Source of the DNA: Callorhinus ursinus
Lineage: Eukaryota > Chordata > Mammalia > Carnivora > Otariidae
NCBI RefSeq assembly: GCF_003265705.1
Contig: NW_020312935.1
Coordinates: forward strand, 2,994,716-3,058,715
Length of the DNA: 64,000 nucleotides
Direction: 5' to 3'
A program made the translations under genes and the position numbers. Position 1 is the stretch's first letter; the number at the start of each line of letters is the position of its first letter. Positions 1-12,499 of this stretch are shown here, piece by piece. The notes below the pieces were generated by a model. It searched no databases, was not told the DNA's origin, and worked only from the letters and a program-made list of their open reading frames with translations.

Positions 1-1244
1 CAAGGTCTCACGGAGCATGGGCGAGACAGGACTGGAAGCTGGGGCTTGATGCCAAGTCCACAGCCGCCTAGCTCCACGGCGCTGACCGCAGGGGCGCTCT
101 GGAATATGAGATTCCCCACACCCAGGTAATTCACCTTGGATGCTTAAAAAAAATAAATCGTTGCAGGTGCAATGCGACCGGGAATGGAGGCAGTTAATTT
201 TTTAATCAGTGGTTGTGTTACAGTTTCAAACTTAACGTCACATTCCTAGGAAAGCTTCCAGAAGGTCAACCTAAATATATATGTATTTTCTGTTTAATGT
301 TGGCTTTTCACCCACTCATGCCCTCCTCCTTGGCACATGCTAATTTAGTCCTATTTCACTGTCGGAGCCCTGCAGACACCATGAGATACAAGCCCCAACC
401 ATGATTTATAAGAGAAAGTGAAAGGAAGTAAAAATGTTCCCTTAGATCAATCCATTTAACGTGACTCTGACCTATTTTCTGGTTTCTAGGCCAGACTCCT
501 TTTGCCCTGGACAAGCCATGAGTGTTCACTCTCTGTATCTGAGCTCCAAGGCCGAAGGCGAGACTTCCCATCCCTGCGTCTTTTCCCTTTCCTGAATGAC
601 ATCTCCTGATTCAGAAGTCTCAATACCAGTATTTCCTTGAGAGACATACAGCACATCCTCAAAGGAAACTAACAACAAGAAATCCAAATATGGTCTCTTG
701 TGGAATGCTGATGCCTTCCCGTAATAGATTTCATTCCCCTCTGTTAGGGAAACTCCAGAAAGGAGAGGGAGCTTACCAGGTATGTAGGGGTTCTCCCAAA
801 GGAAGGGGCCCATCAGAGCATGCGGTCATATGCAAGCCAAATGAGGGCTAGTTTCCCTGAGGGTCAAACGAGCATCTACACACAGAGCTCAGAAGCTGAA
901 GGAGGTATATGGTGGGTGAAATCACAAAGTGGGTCCCACAAGGCTAACATCAAACTGACCACCCTCCAGAACCTACCAAAAGCTCCTAGGATCCGAAAAT
1001 TACTCCTTCGCTAGGCTAAGACACTGGTTACAGTAACCTTCCCCACTCATTATGATGCATTTCTTTCCTAGCACTACTTTCCAGTTCTCACAGATAACAA
1101 ATCCCAAATAAAAATAAGGGCTGCCATCTACATGCCACTCTAGGGTGTCCTCCTTCAACTTCATGCCAATATGTTGCCAATAATGGAGGTTTAAGGTGCA
1201 CTCCGGATTGAGGCAGCCCGGTGGAAAACCCTAACCGTGCTACC

Positions 1245-1415
1245 CGGGGCAAGTTACATACACTGTGGGGTCTCCGTTTACTCACATGCAATACTGGGAC
1301 AATAAAAGAACTCAGGCAGAGCACTGCTGGGAGGATTCAATAGGATAAGAATAATTCATAGGAAGTGCTTAAGCCGGTGCCTGATGCGTGGTTAGCCTTT
1401 ATAATAAGGCTAGTC
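1245..1415 (+). mobile_element. MIR SINE fossil
   Basis: The motif order ggcaagttacatacactgtg, ctccgtttactcacatgc, gggaggattcaataggataa and agtgcttaagccggtgcctg follows the MIR core and 3' part. Confidence 0.7.
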
Positions 1416-1669
1416 TTACCATTACTTTTCAAACGAGTTAAGGTTTGAGATTAGGAACAGAAATGAATTTACTGAATTTACCTGTTTGACATTTCTCTCC
1501 TTACAACCAACCCTGCCTGCCCCACACTCCCTGGGACACGCACCCCCCCAACCTCAAAGAGGAATCCCTAGCTGACAATAAAGAAAACTGTGATATATAG
1601 AAATTATAACACGGTGGGGATGCTGAACACACATAGGACCAACTTCTTCCTTGTAAGAGGTGCTTAATT

Positions 1670-1760
1670 TTTATTTTAAGTCACTTGCCCAAAGTCATGC
1701 TGCTGCTGCAGGCAGAGCCAGGACCCACACCTCAAGCCCATGTCCTTGCCCCAGAACCAT
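1670..1760 (-). mobile_element. MIR SINE fossil
   Basis: Reverse MIR: tcacttgcccaaagtcatgc followed by gcagagccaggacccacacc and ccatgtccttgcc. Confidence 0.65.
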
Positions 1761-2217
1761 ACGCCCATCAGGGTGTTGGCATAATGAAAACCCAGAACCA
1801 TGTTCTTTACCATGTCTGCCAACATCCCAGGTGAAGGCCAGCTGAAGGAAGGAAAACCCAGCAGGAATGGCTCACAGACACCTCCCTGATGCCCTAAATC
1901 CGCTCTGAAGGATTTATTTCGATCTCCAGTCCCATGACAGTCAACATAGCAGAGACAACACATGCCCGGTGGTCAAAACAGGTGTGTTACTTCGTCTGTA
2001 AAATGAAGATGTTTATACTTGCCCTGTCTTCCTCGGAGGCAATTTTCAAAACCACATGAGAAAACAAATGTGCAAATCCTTTGGAGGATGTGAAGGACTA
2101 CCCAAGTATTTGGCCCAGCCATCATCTTTCTACCCTGGGTCCGGGTTCTGCTTCCTCACTCCTGACTGGCAGGTACAACCCGGCAGGCGTGGTTGTTAAT
2201 GATGCGGACGGTGTTCT

Positions 2218-2408
2218 AGCTCAGTGGTTCTGTAACTGGAGCGCGCACCAGAAGCACCTGAGGGTGAGTTATGCCAGGATGGGGAGGGCACCCCAGGGTT
2301 TTGGATTCACCTGCTCTGCGGTAGGGATCAAGAATCTGCATTTCTAACAACCTCTGGGGAGATGCTGAGCCTGCTCATCTGGGACCACATTCCGAGAGCC
2401 ACTGCTCT
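2218..2408 (+). mobile_element. MER5A-like hAT DNA transposon fossil
   Basis: It begins cagtggttctgtaactgga and ends gagagccactg, the inverted termini of MER5A-type elements. In between are accagaagcacctgagg and caagaatctgcatttctaac in the right order. Confidence 0.7.
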
Positions 2409-3557
2409 GGACAGCAGTGGCCACAGAACAGAGACCCTATAAGAAGAAAAATTTCCGGAGTCTAAAATCTCTGCACCCGCCTTTTCCCAAGGAACGTTTC
2501 AGATTCTAGCAAACCGCAAGAGATAGATCACGCGCACGATGCCGGCACACAATAAGTCACCTCTTCAATGGAAAAGTCACACGGAAGCTTTTGCCTGCTA
2601 CTGGCATGCTCCAGATACTTCATAAAAGTAGGAATTGGCCCTATTCATCTCTCTCGCCCCTTCTGCACCTGCACTCTAAAATTTCCCGGGGCTGTCGCTG
2701 AAAGAGTGACTCTTGATGGCGAAGCATGAGGCATCACTTTTTCCTCATGAGCTCTGCATCCTGCTGAGCACACCTGTCCAGATGTCTGGCTGGAACAGAG
2801 CCCACGAAAGAATTTCAACCAAGTATGAGAAAAATAAAATCGTCTTTAAAATCACTCCCATGCTCTTGAACTTTCTAGCTGTTGCTGCTGAGAGCAGGAA
2901 TTTGGCGCTCAAACCTGGAGGCTTGTCTTGAGCTCCCATGACTTGCTGACAAATACCCTCATCACCTTCGTTATGAGAGGAGACAACAGGCAGCCAGCAT
3001 GAGATGGACCAGGGTGTGGGGGGCAGTGAGCACACACAGGGCTGACTTCTTCCTTCTAAGAGGTGCTTCAGTCTTTGCTTCATTTTTCCCTTGAGAGAGA
3101 CAACGGGAAGATGACAAGGCAGGGGACACAAATTCCCTCTAAACAAATGCCTTTGCTGTCGATCATCGTGGCTACTAAGGCATTTGACCCTTTCTCCTTA
3201 AGTTCCACGGATTTTGCTGAAGGCTGAAAAAGATGGTGACCCTGGCAAGAGGGTGACAAGGGACCGAGAGAGAGAGGAGAGAGAAACGGCTCTTTGAGGA
3301 AGCTGAGCTGAGTCTGAGCCGAGAGGCCAGGGGATGGCCGGCTGTAAAGAGGGTAGCCACGTGGCCGGAGGGGAAATAGTTTTGCCAACAATGACACGGC
3401 TGGTTTCTCTGCCCTGCTTTCGGGTTCCCCCCATAAATAACCCAGACAAACACCCAGTGCACCGGGTTTTGCACTCCTTCCCCCCCTTTTTAGGTCTCAT
3501 TAAAAGCCGATATTGTTCGGCCTCAAGATGGAGAGCTCAGCATGGATTTTACTGAAC

Positions 3558-4250
3558 GTTAAATCAACCAGCAAGCGTAGCCAGCAAACTCTGTGGCACT
3601 TTAACTTTAAATAATGCAATAATTATTGAATTTCCTTTTTATAACTGAAGTGCTGGAATGTAAACAATGGGGCTGTAATTGCAGGAAGGGGGGATCAATA
3701 GAGGCAATCGTTTTCAGCCATGTTAATTGTAAATACAATTGCTCCAAGATGTCAGCCTTGTTCTTCTTGCTCCCAGAATCATCCTAACGGATGACAGAGT
3801 CCAACTTTCCCATTACAGCTGTTCGTTCCTTTAAGAGGTTCTCAATCAGGTCTGATCAATCTGTCAAGATAATGCATGGAGTAAGTAAGACTCTTCCAAA
3901 CACAGGCTCCCAATCAATAGCCCGGACCAACTTAATGAGGTGGGGCTAAGGCCCAGAGGGAGGTAACAGCCCCCAGCTTGTGCCTAGGTTTGGCAGGCCG
4001 GCTTCCTCGCATGGCCCTGATAAACAGATCAGCCCTTAACGAGGACATTAGTTATGCATGCTTCAGCAAGCAGCAAGGCATCCGTCCCTTGGGACAGACG
4101 GACAGAAAACAAAATAGATTAACAGAAAACAATATGGTGCCAAATTAGGTCTAACTGAAGACTTTTCCCTCCTTCTTCTGTTTTCCTTAATTGTCCAGAA
4201 GAGTGGAGGACATCAATTAATCATTCCAATGGGCATGAGCTCAAAGACTG
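3558..4250. promoter_or_regulatory. Candidate conserved regulatory block
   Basis: Non-repetitive, AT-rich sequence with many homeodomain-like motifs (aataattattg, gttaattgt, atcaattaatcattcc) and a perfect short palindrome, aattgta-aa-tacaatt, at 3725-3740. The texture is that of enhancers near developmental regulators. Conservation not tested. Confidence 0.4.
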
Positions 4251-4844
4251 GGAGCACTCATAGGGCTGGAGTATCTCTGGGTGTCTGCTGGCCTCCCTTG
4301 GCTGTCCCTGAATATTAGCACCCTCATCTCCTCAACACCACTTCCAGATCACAAGGGGGGGCCTCTCACAGAAGGATCCCAACACCAACCAGCAGGAGAG
4401 AACAAAGACATGGCTGAATCCTGAAGTCTGACAGCCATACTGGAAGGGCCAGGAGCTGAAGAGGGACAAGAACAAAACTGCTACACCTCACAGCCAACAC
4501 TGGTTTCTGAGGTCAAGTCTTGGTCTTGAGAATGGTTGTTCCCTCACAGAAGAAGGGGTGGAAAGTCAAGAGTCTGGGATCCCATTCCGCATGGCCCAGC
4601 ACCCTCTGCGAATAGCACGGGCACTATGGGAGTCTGAGTTCTCAAAAGGATCATCTGGAGGGCTCCACGGGGCGCTCAAGAGCTATCTTCCCTCCCTCGA
4701 AAGCCACCACGCGGCTTCACATTTGTTCTCGCTGACTGGTTGTGAAGAGTGGCCCCTTGTGTAAGTCCTTGAGAAAGAGCACACTAAGGGAAGGTCTCAG
4801 CCAGAATACAGCAGTTACTTTTCCCAGTGGCTGGGTTTCCCAGA

Positions 4845-5005
4845 AGGGGTGCTCAAAAGTGTAGCCCCTGGACCAACAGCATCAGTACTCCCTAGAAGCC
4901 CCTTCAGACCACACCTAGACCCTCAAGAGTCTGGGGGTGGGCCCAGAAAACTCGGTTTTAATAAGCTCTCCGAATGCTTCCCACGCAAGCCCATTTGAAG
5001 GTCAC
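4845..5005 (+). mobile_element. MER5A-like hAT DNA transposon fossil
   Basis: The order tgtagcccctggaccaacag, catcagtactccctagaag, gagtctgggggtgggcccag, ggttttaataagctctccga follows MER5A. Confidence 0.7.
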
Positions 5006-5599
5006 TCTCTTCAAGGGTGAGTTAGGCAAGGCAGGTTCGAGCAGTGATGACCTACAAAACTGCAGAGAATTAGCAAGCTGGTGTTTTCTCGATCAGTAAC
5101 AGTTCAGTGTCTAAGATGTAGCTGGAAACCTACACCTCCCCTGAGGTTTGGATCAGAACCCACCACCCACCTGCTCCAGAATGCAAAGACTCTGGGAGTA
5201 ATGACACCAAAGGAATGAGGCCCTTATGAAAAGTTCATTTTATTAGTGGGGAAAGATCATGGAATGGGCCATACCACTGAATTGCAAAAGTCAACAGTCC
5301 CATAATATGAATGAAGTAAAATGAAAATAAACCGGGTCTTTATAAAGATATCAGGATGAGCAGAAGAGAAGAAAATAAATATACAGCTGGAAAAATCAGA
5401 TTCCTCTTTTGTGTAAAGGCCCAGCACTCCCCAAGTTCCATGTGTTCCTTATCTTACTGGGTTACAAACCACACCTTGTTTCTCTGCTGCCCCATGCACA
5501 GCAACTCACAGGCTGGGAGACTAAGCTGCACCTTTCTGTCTCAGCACGGCTCCTGATCCGAAAATCGTTGGCCGAAAGTCTGAACAAATGAGAAAAATC

Positions 5600-5890
5600 C
5601 TCTAATGCTTCATGGTCACTCCTGGTCTTGAGCTTGCCAACCTTTCTAATCTAGTCCAGACTCCCTCCCTCCATCCACCTCAGTCTTTCCATCCTCCACT
5701 CCATTCCACACCTGACATAAAATTAGCCTCCTGGCACTTCCCACTGTACCCCCCCCCCCAGCCCTACTCTTTCTAGTCTCTGGTCTCAGTGGCTTTTCCT
5801 GACTGGAAACCTTCTCGAACCACCCCCTCTACTTGCTGAAATCTGCCCAGCTCTGCGGGTGAGTAGCAGCCACCCCTACCTGGACATCTT
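5600..5890 (+). mobile_element. Possible L2 fragment
   Basis: A strongly pyrimidine-rich stretch with tggcttttcctgactggaaa and ccttctcgaaccaccccctc resembles the L2 internal 3' region. It includes a short C run (5751-5759). Weak match. Confidence 0.35.
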
Positions 5891-7998
5891 TCCCTATCAT
5901 ACCCAAGTTAGAATTCTTGCCTCCACACCTCCGGGGTCCTGTAGCAGGAGGGGATCCCCACCCACATATACCACAAATCACTTCCAGGCACAGCGCTCAC
6001 TTGGTTTCCACGTGGGCCCTACATTCCTTGATGACCGAGACAGGAGGCTGGGACTGAGAGGGTAAGCCCGTTTGCTAATATTTACTGCTTGCCCAAATAA
6101 GATTTTATGGCAGGATATGATTACCATAAATGGTTGTACTCAGTGACTTATCAGTATATGAATCGCAGAAGTGCTTCTATTCCCCTGCTCCGACATGGCC
6201 AAAGTGTCCCCTGGCCGGAGGACAACTTAGTTGGTCACCATCATTCTATCCCTCCACTGCGTCTAGGTAGTTACATGGCTTTGATACCGGCAGGCTCTTT
6301 CACGAGAGCTCGCTTGCGATTAAACTGACACCTGCCGGACTTGGGGGTGTGGACAACCATCTAGAAGAAGATCACAGAGAACAGGGACAGAGAGCCAACT
6401 CCACAGATGCCTCCCCAGGGTTGGGATGGAACTCAAGCCGTCAGGACTCCGCAGAGGAGTTGGCCGCGTCCACCACACCTTTGCAGATAAAAACAATTTA
6501 GCACGTATTTGAGTTCTAAACGTGCAGCATCTCCAAGAGCCAACGGCAAGGGGGGACCGCGTGCAGACCCCTGAAAGAGACGGCTCCATGGGCTGCCTGG
6601 GAGCTCCTGGGACATTCGTTGAGCAGCTGGACTGTCTCCAGGTTGGGAAAGTCGGGATGAGGACTTTTCTTTTCCTTTTTTTTTTTTTTTTTTAACATAG
6701 ACACATGGGCTTATCTTTATTTTCTTCCCCAACTCCCCATCCTCGTCTACGACTGACCGCTGCTGAGAACCACACCTGCGCAGACCCTCGATTCTCGTCA
6801 TTCCCTTAAAATAACTGGTTACATTTACTTCCATGTATTTCCTGAACTCCCAGACCTGTGACGAGGGGAACATTCTCCACCTGGGCTTAGATGGGCTGCT
6901 TTCCCTTTCTGGTTTATGCCCAAACTCCGGGATCCCCAGCCTGCTCACTGGCTGCCAGCCCAGCTTACAAGAGACCATCCCCAGAGAGGTTCCAAGCCAT
7001 GTGGTGGGAGACACAGCCTCTCGGTTCTGCTCTCAAGCTCCCAACGGAATGTGGCTGGGAGGCCAGTCAGAGAGATTTTTTTTTTAAGCTTATTTTAAAT
7101 GGTAAAATACAAGGAGGTTTTTCATCATCCAGTCCACATTGACCAAAACATCCTCCCCTTAGAGTCACCAAGTTCATTCTGTTTCAGGGGGCCCAGCAAC
7201 CTGTGAGGAAATGGGAAGAAACCCCAATAAAAGATTTGCTGGGGACAACAATTTTATCCCAAACAGACGACGGTTTACAAATCCTGCTAGAGAACCAGGT
7301 GGCATTTTCCTCAGTAAAATTCAAGCTCCAGAAAACTGCATTTAAAACACCGGCCAACTGGGAACATTTCTTCGAGCAAAATGGCAGGGTTTAGAGAAGG
7401 CTGAGGTAAGGTAAGCAAGAAGTTTGCTAAGATTTCCAGCTCAGGGCACTGGGATGCTGTGGCAGGCGTTATGCACATCCGTGGCTCTTATGCTTCTAGT
7501 GCATGGTGACATCTGGACACAAACCTGCCAGTGCTTTCTTCCTGGGGAGATGGTGTTAAGAGGAGGCCAACTGACCACAGCAACTGGCAGGTGACATCTC
7601 TGGAATCTCAAATCCAGTAACCTGCTCTGCAAGTATTAATAGAGACTACAGATACTTTTTAGTGGGTATTTTAAAGGTTTGTCTTTAAAACGTCAATTTC
7701 TCAATGACCTTTCCAGATTACATTATAAATACATGAAGCCAAAGGAACCGACAGTCAGTCCCAGTTTCTGGTAAAACCTGTATTTTTATGGTCTTTAGTG
7801 GTCTTTCAGCTTTGGATTCATTCATTCCCCATCTGTCCACGTTCCTGTTTCTGGTTTCCTCAAATAACAATGAAGGGATGATTAATCTCTAAACATTATT
7901 TTCATCATTCTCTGTCCCTAAGTAAGGTCATCCACTACAGAGCTTTTCGCCCACCACTCCCTTGTACCACCCTTGTCCCCTCCTCGGTCCCTCAGTGG

Positions 7999-8029
<31 letters not shown>

Positions 8030-8056
8030 TGTGTGTGTGTGTGTGCGCGCGCGCGC
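7999..8056. repeat. Compound microsatellite (TC)14(GT)9(GC)6
   Basis: Three perfect dinucleotide blocks follow each other without interruption: TC 7999-8026, GT 8027-8044, GC 8045-8056. The GT/GC part alternates purine and pyrimidine for 30 bp, a Z-DNA-prone pattern. The TC block is a polypurine/polypyrimidine mirror tract. Confidence 0.97.
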
Positions 8057-8099
8057 GTGCTGGGATGGCAGGTGGGGGTTGGTTCGTGCCATTCCGTCC

Positions 8100-8335
8100 T
8101 CCTGTACACACTTCCATTCCAGCTCAGCCTTTCTGAACATCCCATCTCCCACCCTGTTTCTGTCTACAGGGATCCTTTCTCCTCTGAACTCAAAGGCTTA
8201 ATCTCTCAGCACATCTTTTCCCACTGACACCTTAGATGGTAGTTATCAGCATAACGTATGTGGCCTCTTCTCCAATGAGACTGGAAAGTTCCTGAGGACA
8301 GAGACTATGTACCCTCCTACTGGAGACACAAGAGT
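8100..8335 (+). mobile_element. L2 fragment
   Basis: A C/T-rich stretch followed by aatgagactggaaagttcct and gaggacagagactatgtacc follows the L2 3' pattern. Confidence 0.5.
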
Positions 8336-8789
8336 CAGGTTATTCTGTAGCAAGGACATGGGCATGAGTCAGGAGCCTTGCAGAGGAGGGGGGGCTCTGA
8401 CACTAAGTTCTCTCTTCGACTGTGAAATGGAGTAACACCAACCTCACAATGAGGGGCCGTGAGACTCCAGGGAGTGAAGCAGTGCGAATGGACTTCAAAA
8501 GTGGCCAAGCAAAAGTTTTTTTTAAAAAGTGGTCAGGTGATGAGAAAGAACTGGTGGGAAGGGGCACCTGAAGACTCAGAAAGTCTTCCGTACCAGCGGA
8601 TTTCATTGGGGTCCGAGGTCCACACAAAGATGAATTAATTACTTGATCGCCTGTTCACTTACCTCGCTAATGAAATCATGGGATTTTCAGGGGGAAGAAC
8701 CTGTTAGGAGGACAGGCTTGCCTCTGGGTGTGAGTACTGCTGGTCCCAGCTGCGTTCCCCAGCGCTAACATGACTCATGAGATGACACA

Positions 8790-8950
8790 AATTACCAGTA
8801 GGCTTTGTTATTCTATGACCTTCAGCAAGTCACCCTTCTTTCCTGCTTCAGTGATAAAATCTGGATGGCAATACTAAGAACCTACTTTGTGGCATTATTG
8901 TGAGGAATGACGATGGTGCACAGCTAATAATGACCAGGAAGCACTTTGTC
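8790..8950 (+). mobile_element. MIR SINE fossil
   Basis: The order ctatgaccttcagcaagtca, gtgataaaatctggatggca, ggcattattgtgaggaatga follows MIR. Confidence 0.65.
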
Positions 8951-9354
8951 TTTGTAGAGAGCTATATTACTTAACATTTAGAATAATACCCACTGTTTCA
9001 GGTTGAGAAAGCATTCAGATTTTAGCTAAACTGAAGGCTGAACATAGCCACTAAGGAGCAGTGTCCTTCCCATAGAAACGCTGAAAGCTACTCAGTCTAC
9101 TGAATAAAATGACTAGCAGTACATTAGCGAGAAGCTGAGGCAGGTTTAGTTACCATGAAACCAGGGTCATTGCATTCAACATCTAATAAGCAAATTCTTA
9201 AGATCACAGAAATAAACCAGAGCCAAGTGAGCTGACAACAACTGCATTGGGACAGAATGATTTTTCTAGTCCATGGCTTCCCCAGATCTCAGAAAAATAC
9301 CATCTCTTAAAAGACATGTTTCTATCATCCAGACCAGCAATCTGTAAGTAACTG

Positions 9355-9545
9355 GATGGTAACTATTTTAGGCCTGGAGGGCCATACGGCCTCTGCTGCA
9401 ACTGCTGAACCGGGCTCTCAAAGCACAAAAGTGGTGATGGGCAATAGGAAAAATAACATGCATGGCTGTGTTCCAATAAAACTTTATTTATAAAAACCAG
9501 TGGCCGGCCGGATCCCCTCCTCTGGCAGTGATGTGCTGACCCCTG
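9355..9545 (+). mobile_element. hAT-like MER element fossil
   Basis: The pattern aactattttaggcctggagg, gccatacggcctctgctgca, ggctgtgttccaataaaact, ttatttataaaaaccagtgg and tgctgacccctg is a common ancient mammalian interspersed repeat. Exact family name not assigned. Confidence 0.55.
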
Positions 9546-10234
9546 ATGAAAAACAGTGTGAAAAATTTACTCATTTGGAATATGAAAGAAGAGGGGAGAG
9601 GAAACATACACACACACACACTTTGTTGAGCAAAGTAAGTTCCTTGCAACTTGTCAAAACACAGTAAGAGCAAGGATTGCAAACTTGATATTAAAATAAG
9701 CAGTTTCAAACTGAAGATCAACAGTAACTCAAGTACCATTTAACTGGGAATTATGAAATGACTCCGGAACAATTAAACTTCACCCCTTGTTTTCATGCTT
9801 TCGAACGTAAGAACTTGCGTGCAAGTATGTTCTCTATCCGTGGCACTCCTTCTCAAATTCTGCATCTCCTTCTATAAACATGGTGAATAAGGCCGCGTGA
9901 GTAAGTGAGGGTTATCCATTTATTCAGAACTAAACAATACCTGTAACTGAGTAACTTTTAACTAACCTAATGGTGGAGTTACTAACAACAACAAAAGGGT
10001 GGTAGGCTTCTTCCGTGTGCCCTCTAGTAGCTGAAAATAATGCAGGTTTGAAAAGCAAGGGAGTGAAACCAGAAGGAGAAAAAATGAGGTCAGTCCCATC
10101 CCTGTGTACCTTCCTGCACATCCTGCTCTTACTTCCCGAGCATCTCTGGAAAGGAGAATGCTAGCCATGATCTTGACATCCAACAATGAGCGGCCAGGAA
10201 GTCTGGATTTAGAAAAATAAAATATTTAAGTGTT

Positions 10235-10410
10235 TGCTAATAACACCATCTCCATGTATCTAGCCCTGCATAGATTTCAAAGGGTTTGGCCTTTCGTCAG
10301 TTCAAGTGATTCTCACCACCACCTTGTGAAATTAAGGGGAGGCAGATGTCTTTCTTCGCCTTGGACAGAGGGGAGAGTTAAATCAGAGAAAGCAAAATGG
10401 CAGGAACAGG
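10235..10410 (-). mobile_element. MIR SINE fossil
   Basis: Reverse MIR with tcaagtgattctcaccacca, ccttgtgaaattaagggga and a diverged remainder. Confidence 0.5.
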
Positions 10411-10924
10411 GGGAGCCTAAACGTATGGACTATGTAACTCTTAGAGTTTTAAAAGAATTCTTCGTTAACAGTTAGCACTGTAAAATCTGTGAGTTTCCCA
10501 CACAACTGAGGGGTTTTTTTTTTAGCTCTTTTTAAACAAACAAATAAAAAAAAAGACGAAGGAATATCTGTCTGTACTGGCTCCGCATTCCCTCAGCTCA
10601 ACAATTATTCTGGGTAAGATGGGACAGGTGCTGTGCAAGCCAGCGTCGGCCCCCCCCCCATTTACAACACATGCCTGGCCCCTGTAGGTGCCGGGGCTGT
10701 GCCACGTGTACCAGAGCGGGTGGCTGTGGTGTGAGGGCCAGGGAAGCTGGCCCCAGGCCTTCTAGTCCTGGTTCAGCACGAGTCACGCCATACTGTGCCA
10801 CTTGCGACCAACCCAGTATATAAAGATACCCCTGAAAAAGAGCGCCTGTTTTGAGAGGTGCTCACTATACAACACCAGACTCGCACCGTAAGGGAGCTCA
10901 GGATGGATGTGGCTTCATAGGGGA

Positions 10925-11200
10925 AGCCAACTTAATTCTGCCAAGGAGTTATTATTTGTTAATTGGTAGAAAAAGGTAAAACTAATGAGGACATTAACAT
11001 AGCTATTTAAAAACAGCTCCATGTTTCTCACATTGTAACACATGGAACTATCAGGAAGTAATTGAGGGAAAAGGACACTGTCAATTCTCAATTATCTGCA
11101 TGAATGAAGCGCTCAGTGACACGGATAATCCAAGTCATTTACATTTGGATTTAGAAAGTAACATCTTTTTCCTTTGGAAAACTTACCTTCCTAATTACAG
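10925..11200. promoter_or_regulatory. Candidate conserved regulatory block
   Basis: Unique AT-rich sequence with clustered TAAT/ATTA motifs (cttaattctg, gttaattggt, actaatgagg, acattaacat, gtaattgag, caattatctgc) and no repeat match. Confidence 0.35.
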
Positions 11201-11294
11201 CTTGCCGAATGTGAGGGTGCAATCAGTTCACCTCCTCTGCCGAAGAGGAAAGCTGCTAGGGAAGGTAGAGAAACCCGCAGCAGCAGGCTTTGGA

Positions 11295-11313
11295 CCCCCC
11301 CCCCCCCCCCCCC
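11295..11313. repeat. C19 homopolymer
   Basis: Nineteen consecutive cytosines on the plus strand (G19 on the minus). Length is unreliable in most assemblies. Confidence 0.95.
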
Positions 11314-11984
11314 GCAGATCACCCACGGCAGACAAAAGATCACCAACACTGGTTGTCCAATGTGGGAGCCATCTGTCACGTGTGACTATATTTAAGTGAA
11401 AGAGGATTAAATAAAATGAGAAGTTCAGTGACACAGGCCCCATTTCAGGTGCCCCATGAACGCAGGTGACTACAGTGGGCCGGCACAGACACAGAACGTC
11501 TCCGGCGTCACAGAGAGTTCTAGCGGCCGGCAGGGACTTCGAGTTCCAGGACCACTGCTAGTTTTCTGGATTCAGGAGAAAGCGGTGTGCAGGGTCCAGG
11601 GCAGGGGGATGCAGGAGATGCTCTGTCTGCTGCCACTTCCATGGAGACGAAACGGAAACACCGGACTCTCAGCTCATTTAATTTCAAGCCCTGCAATGTC
11701 GACTCTGTCTAGGGAACGGCACCAAAAATAAGCATTCCATTCTAAGTAAAATGAGGCTTTTTAATTAAAGCAGAAAACGAGTGGATAAAAGGCAAGGCAG
11801 GAAAGCCCATTTTAAGCAAACATTTGCCATCGGTGCCTGCACCTGGCATGGCCACGCAGTCTGGGGCGGCTGCAGGTAAACAAGGGGGAGAAGGCGGCCT
11901 CGGCGGCGGGGGGCGGGGAGGGGAGGCGCTTGGTAGGGGCCCCGCTCAGGTGCCACTGGGAGCCGTGTCAGGCCCAGCGCCACT

Positions 11985-12170
11985 TCACATCCTCATTAAT
12001 TATCTTGAAAGGAGAGGGTTAGTAAACAGCCAGTTAATTAAATTCTCAGATGATGCTAATTTGGGAGGCTTTAGAAAGACTGGCAAGGGCAGAGGCAATA
12101 TAAATGGGACCTGGATGGGTTCGAAGTACGAGTGGAAAATAAAATTAAGCTCGGGCTAAACAAACACCAC
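11985..12170 (+). mobile_element. CR1/L3-like reverse-transcriptase fossil
   Basis: Read in the plus frame, this segment gives ILINYLERRG followed by LIKFSDDANLGG (12034-12069). The F-x-DD motif followed by LGG matches the catalytic core (motif C region) of CR1/L3-type LINE reverse transcriptases. Downstream W-K-I-K-L-type residues fit the usual W..KMKFN block. The frame runs on to a stop at 12159. It is far too short to function; its readability after such long decay is notable. Confidence 0.55.
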
Positions 12171-12499
12171 TTTAAATAAGTCTTATGGAAGAGCCAAGAT
12201 ATGTCCAAAAAGGAATTTATGTGGAAAATAGTTGTACTGAAATGAGAAGTTTTTGCAATGTCCGAGGCATAGAATCAGAATGGGAGTTTTTTTTTTTTTT
12301 AAGTTTTTTTAAGATTCTTAATAAAAGTATTTATATATGCTTAGAAGAAGGTCTGCAAGGTACACCAACTGTTAGGAGTCGTTGCCTTGGAGAGGCAGGA
12401 TCACAGGCAAGGGGACGACGCAGGTGGGGCTCCATATTCTTTTAAACTGATGAAACATCTCTCAAGCACACGCTGTGAGGTTTTTAGTTGTTTTTGTTT

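Noticed and set aside
6433..7014. 193-codon minus-strand open frame with a lysine run
   Set aside because: The lysine run is just the poly-T tract at 6677-6693; no family resemblance.
11840..11980. GC-rich patch that could be a CpG-island promoter
   Set aside because: Too short and with few CpGs outside one ggcggcgggggg run; no first-exon or splice donor evidence.
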